Assembly (NCBI GenBank): GCA_964410325.1
Contig: CAYPFN010000009.1
Location: 6,411-70,410, forward strand
From: CAAFZY01 sp964410325
Lineage (GTDB): Bacteria; Pseudomonadota; Alphaproteobacteria; RF32; CAG-239
Reading direction: 5' to 3'
Length of the DNA: 64,000 nt
Notes under the pieces: model-generated
What the model was told of the DNA's origin: nothing
Database searches by the model: none
Seen by the model: the letters and a program-made list of their open reading frames with translations, nothing else
In this document: positions 59,063 through 64,000 of the stretch, piece after piece
Layout of the letters: each line of letters begins with the position of its first letter
Position numbering within the stretch: position 1 is the stretch's first letter
Position numbers and translations under genes: made by a program

Positions 59063-59974
59063 TTATGCCGCCATCCGCGCTTTAACTTCATCTGAAAGCT
59101 TTTCAAACGCCCGTTTTTCAATCTGGCGCACGCGTTCGCGGCTGATGTTGAATTTGCTGCCGATTTCATCAAGCGTTGCCGGAGTTTCGGTCAGCATTCT
59201 GTTTTTAATAATGAACTGTTCACGTTCACTAAGCGTTGCCAGACACTCCAGCAAAATTTTCCGTCTATATTCGGCTTCTTGTTTGCTGGCAACTTTATTT
59301 TCAATGTTTTGCCGATTATCGGCCAGCATATCAATTTTTTCTTTGCATTCGTCATCAGCATTGTTGTAAACCGAAACATTTAACGACTTATCGCCACCGA
59401 TTCGCCGATTCATGTCCACCACATCTTGCTCGTCAACAACCAGCTCTTGAGCAATTTCTTTAACGATTTTTGGCTCGAGCTCTTTATTTTCATACAAGCC
59501 TAACCGCGCTTTGATTCGTCCGAGATTGTAAAACAGCTTCTTTTGTGCGGCGACAGTGCCGATTTTCACTAAAGACCACGAGCGCAAAACATAGTCATGA
59601 ATTGCCGCTTTAATCCACCAAATAGCATAAGTGGCTAGCCGCACCTTTTTTCCCTGATCAAATTTTTTCACAGCCTGCATTAACCCAAGATTAGCCTCTG
59701 AAATAATATCAGACATCGGCAGGCCATAGCGCCGATAAGTCAAAGCGATTTTTGCCGCCAGTCGCAAATGCGAAGTAATTAGTTTTTGTGCCGCTTCCAG
59801 ATTTCCGTTAGTCTTGAAGTCATGAATCAAGCGGCTTTCTTCCTCTTCTGTTAGAACTGGAAATTTTTTGATTTGTTCCAAATAAGAACACAGGCCGTTA
59901 TCATCAATAACCGCCGGTAAATTAGTTCTGTTGCTAACCACAACCAGATTTTTGTGTTCGTTTTTTTCTGTCAT
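59063..59974 (-). CDS. rpoH: RNA polymerase sigma-32 factor RpoH
   Basis: Heat-shock sigma factor of 303 residues. Region 2 shows LITSHLRLAAKIALTYRRYGLPMSDIISEANLGLMQAVKKFD and RLATYAIWWIKAAIHDYVLRSWSLVK. The RpoH box is QKKLFYNLGRIK. Region 4 reads ERERFIIKNRMLTETP-like, with the helix-turn-helix LDEIGSKFNISRERVRQIEKRAFEKL. The WWIKAAI and RpoH box exclude RpoD. It has its own promoter candidate 25 bp upstream. Confidence 0.95.
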   Translation of the reverse strand: MTEKNEHKNLVVVSNRTNLPAVIDDNGLCSYLEQIKKFPVLTEEEESRLIHDFKTNGNLEAAQKLITSHLRLAAKIALTYRRYGLPMSDIISEANLGLMQAVKKFDQGKKVRLATYAIWWIKAAIHDYVLRSWSLVKIGTVAAQKKLFYNLGRIKARLGLYENKELEPKIVKEIAQELVVDEQDVVDMNRRIGGDKSLNVSVYNNADDECKEKIDMLADNRQNIENKVASKQEAEYRRKILLECLATLSEREQFIIKNRMLTETPATLDEIGSKFNISRERVRQIEKRAFEKLSDEVKARMAA

Positions 59975-59997
59975 TTTTTTAATCTATAACTTTAATA

Positions 59998-60026
59998 TAT
60001 TTAGATAAGTTTTTATTTTAAATCAA
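59998..60026 (-). promoter_or_regulatory. Putative rpoH promoter
   Basis: Minus strand TTGATT (60026-60021), 17-bp spacer, TAAATA (60003-59998), leading to rpoH at 59974. Confidence 0.5.
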
Positions 60027-60029
60027 GGG

Positions 60030-60617
60030 TTATGGATAAGTAAACGAAATATCTTTATAATCGAGGCTGTTGCTGTCCAAATTAATGATATAACCGATAT
60101 AATTGTCGGCATAAGGATAAAGCACCACATATATCGGAATCCCTGATGGCTGATTCTGCCGACATAGAATAATGTCTCTTTCCGGAATTTTTTCATTAAT
60201 TTTTATCATTATCAACGCATTAGCCGTATTGTAATTGGTTTCTGGTGCAAAATTTTCAACCGATACTTCAGAAAAATCTCCTAAATTGGCTAAAATCAGC
60301 GCTTTTCTTCGTTTGGTTAATGTCGTTTTGGCGTTTATGGCAGCGGTGTACTGTAATATTCTTTCTCTGATTTTGGCATATAATTGCGGAGAAGAACAGT
60401 CCGGATGCGTCAGCTCCCTAATAGCTTCTGGCTGTTCGGTCTGATTATAAAATTCTGGATTCGTCTTTTCCGTGACCGCAATATCCGCATCTTCAACCGC
60501 GGTATTATTTATGCCTGCCGTAATTTCAAGGGATTCGGCACTGTCAGAGGCTATGCTTGCCACCGGCAACGCTAAGCTGAAAATATATACAAGCAGGCAT
60601 AATGTATTGCGTTTCAT
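60030..60617 (-). CDS. Secreted protein of unknown function
   Basis: About 195 residues with a signal peptide (MKRNTLCLLVYIFSLALP, cleavage near ASIAS). It then has an acidic spacer and a compact domain with cysteines (HPDCSSPQLYAKIRERIL, IILCRQNQ) and a mixed strand end (IPIYVVLYPYADNYIGYIINL). I do not recognise it. ATG 60617 is preferred over TTG 60620 because AAGGAG lies 8 nt upstream. It starts 12 bp after asnS on the same strand and is probably co-transcribed. Confidence 0.65.
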   Translation of the reverse strand: MKRNTLCLLVYIFSLALPVASIASDSAESLEITAGINNTAVEDADIAVTEKTNPEFYNQTEQPEAIRELTHPDCSSPQLYAKIRERILQYTAAINAKTTLTKRRKALILANLGDFSEVSVENFAPETNYNTANALIMIKINEKIPERDIILCRQNQPSGIPIYVVLYPYADNYIGYIINLDSNSLDYKDISFTYP

Positions 60618-60629
60618 CAAGGGAACTCC

Positions 60630-62018
60630 TTAAAAATTAATAGATTTGGGCGTCCGCGGAAAAGGAATAACGTCGCGGATATTGGCAATGCCGGTAATCA
60701 GCATCATCATCCGTTCAAACCCAAGTCCAAATCCAGCGTGCGGTACCGAACCATATCTGCGCGAATCAAGATACCAGTTATAATCTTCAACCCTCATACC
60801 CATATCTTCAATTTTTTTAACTAAAACATCATAACGTTCTTCACGCTGTGAACCACCGATAAGTTCACCGATTCTCGGTACTAAAACATCCATGGCCGCA
60901 ACAGTTTTGCCGTCATCATTCAAGCGCATATAGAAGGCTTTGATTTCTTTTGGATAATCACACACGATAACCGGTTTTTTAAAATATTCTTCCGCTAAAA
61001 AGCGTTCATGCTCAGTCTGCATATCAATGCCGTATTCGGGCTTATACTCAAAAGATTTTCCGGATTTTCTCATAATTTCAATAGCTTCACTGTAGGTGAT
61101 GCGGGCAAAACGGTTATGCGCAATGTTTTCCAATGTCTGTTTTAAATTTGGATCCACAAACTTTGCAAACAGCTCCAAATCTTCAACGCAGTGTTCCATA
61201 ACATGTTTCACGCACGAACCCACCATATCTTCGGCCAGATCCATATCATCATGAATATCGGCAAAAGCCATTTCTGGTTCAATCATCCAAAATTCGGCGG
61301 CATGGCGTTGGGTATTGGAATCTTCGGCTCTAAACGTTGGCCCGAAAGTATATATATTGCCTAAAGCCGTGGCATACATTTCACCGTTAAGTTGTCCGGA
61401 AACGGTTAAATGCGCTTCTTTACCGAAAAAATCCTGCGCGTAGTCGATTTTTCCGTCAGGTGTGCGTGGCGGGTTGTTTAAATCAAGCGTTGTTACTCGA
61501 AATATCTCTCCGGCGCCTTCACAATCCGAACCGGTAATAATCGGCGTATGGACATAATAAAAGCCACGTTCATGAAAAAACTTATGAATGGCATAAGAAA
61601 GCTCTGAACGAATGCGGAATGCTGCGCCATATTTATTGGTGCGTGGCCGCAAATGAGCAATTGTGCGCAGATATTCATCGGTGTGTTTTTTCTTTTGTAG
61701 CGGATAATCATCAGGAGCTAAGGAGTAAATTTCTATTTTTTCCGCAACAACTTCAAATTTCTGGTTGCCACCCTGAGATTCGACTAATGCGCCAGTAACG
61801 GCAACCGAAGAACCGGTTGAAATTTTTTTGACTACTTCATAATTGTGAAGAGTATTATTGGCAATAACCTGCATATTTTTTAAACATGAGCCATCATTAA
61901 TTTCAATAAATGAAAAATCTTTGGCGTCACGACGAGTGCGAACCCATCCTTTGAGCAATACTTTTTCTTGCGGAGCATCAGCCGTCAGCAGGTCTGCTAT
62001 TTTAGTTCTTTTCAACAT
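60630..62018 (-). CDS. asnS: Asparaginyl-tRNA synthetase
   Basis: Class II synthetase of 462 residues. The N-terminal OB anticodon domain has VLLKGWVRTRRDAKDFSFIEINDGS. Class II motifs follow: motif 2 (TFRAEDSNTQRHAAEFWMIEPEM) and motif 3 (GFGLGFERMMMLITGIANIRDVIPFPRTP). The FPRTP end is AsnRS rather than AspRS. Many Alphaproteobacteria lack AsnRS and use GatCAB, so its presence is informative about lineage or transfer. Confidence 0.96.
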   Translation of the reverse strand: MLKRTKIADLLTADAPQEKVLLKGWVRTRRDAKDFSFIEINDGSCLKNMQVIANNTLHNYEVVKKISTGSSVAVTGALVESQGGNQKFEVVAEKIEIYSLAPDDYPLQKKKHTDEYLRTIAHLRPRTNKYGAAFRIRSELSYAIHKFFHERGFYYVHTPIITGSDCEGAGEIFRVTTLDLNNPPRTPDGKIDYAQDFFGKEAHLTVSGQLNGEMYATALGNIYTFGPTFRAEDSNTQRHAAEFWMIEPEMAFADIHDDMDLAEDMVGSCVKHVMEHCVEDLELFAKFVDPNLKQTLENIAHNRFARITYSEAIEIMRKSGKSFEYKPEYGIDMQTEHERFLAEEYFKKPVIVCDYPKEIKAFYMRLNDDGKTVAAMDVLVPRIGELIGGSQREERYDVLVKKIEDMGMRVEDYNWYLDSRRYGSVPHAGFGLGFERMMMLITGIANIRDVIPFPRTPKSINF

Positions 62019-62071
62019 TTTTCTTCATTCCCTTGAACTTAAAAATAAACATTTTTAAAAAAACTTTTTGC

Positions 62072-62100
62072 AATATACATCAACAATCTTTAATTGTCCA
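62072..62100 (-). promoter_or_regulatory. asnS promoter
   Basis: Minus strand TGGACA (62100-62095), 17-bp spacer, TATATT (62077-62072). It is back-to-back with the lipoprotein promoter. Confidence 0.55.
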
Positions 62101-62103
62101 GCA

Positions 62104-62131
62104 TTGACAACAAATTTTATAGGTATAAATT
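62104..62131 (+). promoter_or_regulatory. Promoter of the glycine-zipper lipoprotein gene
   Basis: TTGACA (62104-62109), 16-bp spacer, TAAATT (62126-62131), 35 bp before the ATG at 62167. Its -35 lies 4 bp from the asnS -35. Confidence 0.6.
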
Positions 62132-62166
62132 ATAAGAACCAAATCTATTTTTTTTAGGAGAAGGTT

Positions 62167-62613
62167 ATGAAGAAGTTTTTAGCAATATTAGTCCCGGCCG
62201 CTTTGCTTGCAGGTTGCCAGTCAGATATAGATTCTTACCAATATAGAACCAGTTCGGTAGGGCAGGCTAACGCAGCGGCGCAATGCCGGGTGATTAACGT
62301 ACGTCAAGTTCAGGTTAAAAGCGATAGCCAGCTTGGCACCATAATCGGCGGTGCCGCTGGTGGCGTTGCCGGTTACAGCATCGGCGGTGATAGCACGGCG
62401 CATTTGTTAGGCGGTATCGGTGGCGCTGTTTTGGGTGGCATTGCCGGCAATGCGGTGCAGGGAGCGCTGTCTTCGCAAAATGGGTATGAATATGTGGTTG
62501 AGTTAAATAACGGCCAGGTTATGACCATCACCCAGGGAACCGATGTTTTACTAAGTCCCGGTCAGAGATGCATGCTTTTATACGGCAATCCGGCTCGCTT
62601 GATCGCATATTAG
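62167..62613 (+). CDS. Glycine-zipper outer-membrane lipoprotein (SlyB/Pcp-like)
   Basis: Lipoprotein of 148 residues. The lipobox is LLAGC with Cys17. After VRQVQVKSDSQLGTIIGGAAGGVAGYSIGG comes a second glycine-rich stretch GGIGGAVLGGIAGNAVQGAL, the paired glycine-zipper helices of the SlyB family. The end has a small strand domain (YEYVVELNNGQVMTITQ, LSPGQRCMLLYGNPARLI). SlyB-type proteins stabilise the outer membrane. AGGAGAAGG lies before the ATG. It is followed by a very strong terminator. Confidence 0.88.
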   Translation: MKKFLAILVPAALLAGCQSDIDSYQYRTSSVGQANAAAQCRVINVRQVQVKSDSQLGTIIGGAAGGVAGYSIGGDSTAHLLGGIGGAVLGGIAGNAVQGALSSQNGYEYVVELNNGQVMTITQGTDVLLSPGQRCMLLYGNPARLIAY

Positions 62614-62620
62614 AAAAATG

Positions 62621-62671
62621 TTTTCAAAAAAGAAACCCACCGGCTATTCCAGTGGGTTTCTTTTTTGAAAA
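62621..62671. terminator. Bidirectional terminator with 20-bp perfect stem
   Basis: TTTTCAAAAAAGAAACCCAC (62621-62640), 11-nt loop, GTGGGTTTCTTTTTTGAAAA (62652-62671). The stem includes both T-runs, so it works for the lipoprotein gene and the convergent AsmA-like gene. Confidence 0.92.
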
Positions 62672-62686
62672 CCAGAAAGTCTGTAG

Positions 62687-63637
62687 CTATTTTTTAAATA
62701 AACCGCCTAAGTTGCTCTTCAAATCATCCGCAACTTTTTGGACATTTTCTGTAGCGTTTTTACCTTGGTCTTTTATGCTGTCTGCACTGTTTTTAAGATT
62801 ATCTGTAATATTTTTTACACCTTCCAAAGTAGCATCGCGCAACCCCTCTAAGTTTGCGGAAACAACAGTCTGCGAAGCTGTTTGCAAGATTTTTGTAATA
62901 ACTTTACTTAAAATAGCCGGGATGGATTCACCGCCTTGTTTTTCCTGTCCGATATTTTTCATTTCAATTTTAGGCAAAGACACATTAATTGGCGCTTTTA
63001 CCGAACCGGAGCCCAAAATGGTGGAAATTTTTCCGTCAGCCACCGTCAACTTTTTGATGATGACTTTTTTGCCAGAAGAATTGTCCGTATCTTTTGCAGA
63101 GGCTTCTTCTACTGCCGATGTATTTTGATCTTCACCGGAAGAAGTATTAGCTTTAATGTTATCCAGAATTTCACTGACGTTGTTTTGTGTCAGAGTTTTC
63201 ATTTCATAAGTAATTTCGGGATTATTTATTGTAATTGATTCGATAATAATCGTATCACTGGTTAATGAACTGATATCAAGCTTAATGCTAAAGTCTTTAA
63301 GATAAAATAAGTTTTTGGACTGATATCCCTTAGGGTTTCCAATTTTAATATCTTTAACAACCCCGATTCCATCCGTTAACTTAATATCCAAACCACCGAG
63401 TGAAACATCGGTTCCCGTGATTTGACTGCCGTATTTATGGACAATATTTTTGACGATGCTTTCCAGAGAAGGCATGCAAAAATAGATGGCAACAAATAAC
63501 AGAATGAAAAACGTAATAAATTTATTGCGTCTTTTCATATCCAGAATGAAAGCAGACTTCTTAACCGTTTTTTTATACCAGGGTTCTGCTTTTTTATTTT
63601 TTAAACAACATTTAAGCTTTTCGATGATTTTCTTCAT
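62687..63637 (-). CDS. AsmA-like membrane-anchored periplasmic protein
   Basis: Protein of 316 residues. A basic N terminus is followed by one transmembrane helix (about 41-57, KFITFFILLFVAIYF). The periplasmic region resembles the start of AsmA/DUF748-type lipid-transport bridges: ITGTDVSLGGLDIKLTDGIGVVKDIKIGNPKGY, SITINNPEITYEM and KKLTVADGKI. The C-terminal 60 residues are amphipathic and repetitive (NITDNLKNSADSIKDQGKNATENVQKVADDLKSNL). It is much shorter than full AsmA. ATG 63637 has GAGGTG 5 nt upstream. Confidence 0.7.
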   Translation of the reverse strand: MKKIIEKLKCCLKNKKAEPWYKKTVKKSAFILDMKRRNKFITFFILLFVAIYFCMPSLESIVKNIVHKYGSQITGTDVSLGGLDIKLTDGIGVVKDIKIGNPKGYQSKNLFYLKDFSIKLDISSLTSDTIIIESITINNPEITYEMKTLTQNNVSEILDNIKANTSSGEDQNTSAVEEASAKDTDNSSGKKVIIKKLTVADGKISTILGSGSVKAPINVSLPKIEMKNIGQEKQGGESIPAILSKVITKILQTASQTVVSANLEGLRDATLEGVKNITDNLKNSADSIKDQGKNATENVQKVADDLKSNLGGLFKK

Positions 63638-63745
63638 AAAACACCTCGTACTGAATAAAGGATATAAAAATTTACTGCTTATTTTTGTTTTATGCAATAA
63701 AAAGATGCGATTTCATAAATATTTTTAAAATTTTCAAAAAATATA

Positions 63746-63774
63746 TTGCAAAAATGAAAATAGCGCGTTATAGT
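63746..63774 (+). promoter_or_regulatory. Promoter of tRNA-Lys
   Basis: TTGCAA (63746-63751), 17-bp spacer, TATAGT (63769-63774), with the tRNA 20 bp downstream. Confidence 0.7.
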
Positions 63775-63794
63775 CTGCCACAATTATGAAGTAT

Positions 63795-63871
63795 GGGTGC
63801 TTAGCTCAGTTGGCTAGAGCAACTGACTCTTAATCAGTGGGTCGAGGGTTCGAATCCCTCAGCGCCTACCA
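63795..63871 (+). tRNA. tRNA-Lys (CTT)
   Basis: 77-nt cloverleaf: acceptor GGGTGCT/AGCGCCT with two G-U pairs, D-arm GCTCAGTTGGCTAGAGC, anticodon stem ACTGA/TCAGT with loop CTCTTAA (anticodon CTT), T-arm GAGGG-TTCGAAT-CCCTC, and encoded CCA. Confidence 0.97.
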
Positions 63872-63919
63872 TTGAAAACCAAGGCTTTCAGAGAAATCTG
63901 GTGGCCTTTAATTTTTATC

Positions 63920-63941
63920 AAAATACTCCAAAAATACTCCA
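63920..63941 (+). repeat. 11-bp tandem repeat beside the att-like site
   Basis: AAAATACTCCA twice in tandem (63920-63930, 63931-63941), ending 4 bp before the tRNA-Thr fragment. Short direct repeats next to a tRNA att core resemble integrase arm sites. Confidence 0.6.
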
Positions 63942-63945
63942 AATT

Positions 63946-63990
63946 TTTGTAATCAGCGGGTCGGGAGTTCAAGTCTCTCTGTCGGCACCA
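63946..63990 (+). other. 3' fragment of tRNA-Thr (TGT), att-like scar
   Basis: The sequence from the anticodon loop (TTGTAA) through variable loop, T-arm (GGGAG-TTCAAGT-CTCTC) and acceptor 3' strand TGTCGGC-A-CCA fits the 3' half of a tRNA-Thr(TGT). No 5' half precedes it. A copy starting in the anticodon loop is the classic footprint of tyrosine-recombinase integration into a tRNA gene. Confidence 0.75.
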
Positions 63991-64000
63991 TTGATTTTCA

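Noticed and set aside
1..64000. CRISPR arrays, rRNA operon or prophage gene cluster
   Set aside because: No regularly spaced repeats, no rRNA sequence and no run of phage structural genes or integrase were seen anywhere in the window.

Overview
The window looks like a chromosomal segment of an AT-rich alphaproteobacterium. Class markers seen together are CckA, an HdaA-type DnaA relative, a MipZ-like ATPase, a DUF4167 protein beside PrmC, RpoH, bactofilin and the YlxR/L7Ae protein of the nusA-infB operon. A monomeric group-B-like [FeFe] hydrogenase suggests an anaerobic or fermentative life, as in uncultured host-associated lineages. That placement is inferred from gene content, not from a search. 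No rRNA, CRISPR array, plasmid gene or intact transposase was seen.

Layout. 1-4.2 kb: a tight nfuA, Bax-like, gloB, histidine kinase run, then infA and a terminator. 4.2-5.6 kb: lolA between two gene-poor gaps. 5.6-11.4 kb: the rimP-nusA-ylxR-infB-rbfA operon, with an intrinsic terminator inside its 5' leader and an unusual zinc-ribbon microgene at its end. 11.4-19.9 kb: a YbhN-type membrane protein, a Sel1-repeat protein, uup, mutS and a PhoR-like kinase. 20-28 kb is the most plastic part: a kinase gene split at a run of ten C, a DMT transporter, an overlapping operon (uracil-DNA glycosylase, OpgB-like, CDP-alcohol phosphatidyltransferase, DsbD) and a frameshifted outer-membrane-protein pseudogene. 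28-43.4 kb: msbA, ftsB-like, M23 peptidase, bactofilin, smpB, tRNA-His, dacA-SPOR, mipZ, pgm, cckA, hdaA, dnaB, two YcgN-like genes and a YgjP-like metallopeptidase. This part is mainly envelope growth, division and cell-cycle control.

43.4-48.4 kb: one end of a MITE-like repeat, gene remnants, pepA, then a putative HNH nuclease and SUKH immunity pair coupled to sua5. 48.4-54.6 kb: [FeFe] hydrogenase with a long leader, murF, nrdR, nusB, def, hfq and hflX. 54.6-60 kb: an intact 154-bp MITE with a perfect 8-bp target duplication, an unknown-HAD-metallophosphoesterase operon, DUF4167, prmC and rpoH. 60-64 kb: asnS, a glycine-zipper lipoprotein, an AsmA-like protein, tRNA-Lys and an orphan 3' fragment of tRNA-Thr that looks like an integration scar.

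The best candidates for something undescribed are the nuclease/SUKH pair at 45.5-47.5 kb, the MITE family at 43.4 and 55.0 kb, the homopolymer-switched kinase at 20.4 kb, and the ATT-start zinc-ribbon microprotein at 11.25 kb. All functional statements rest on motif recognition by eye; no database search was run.
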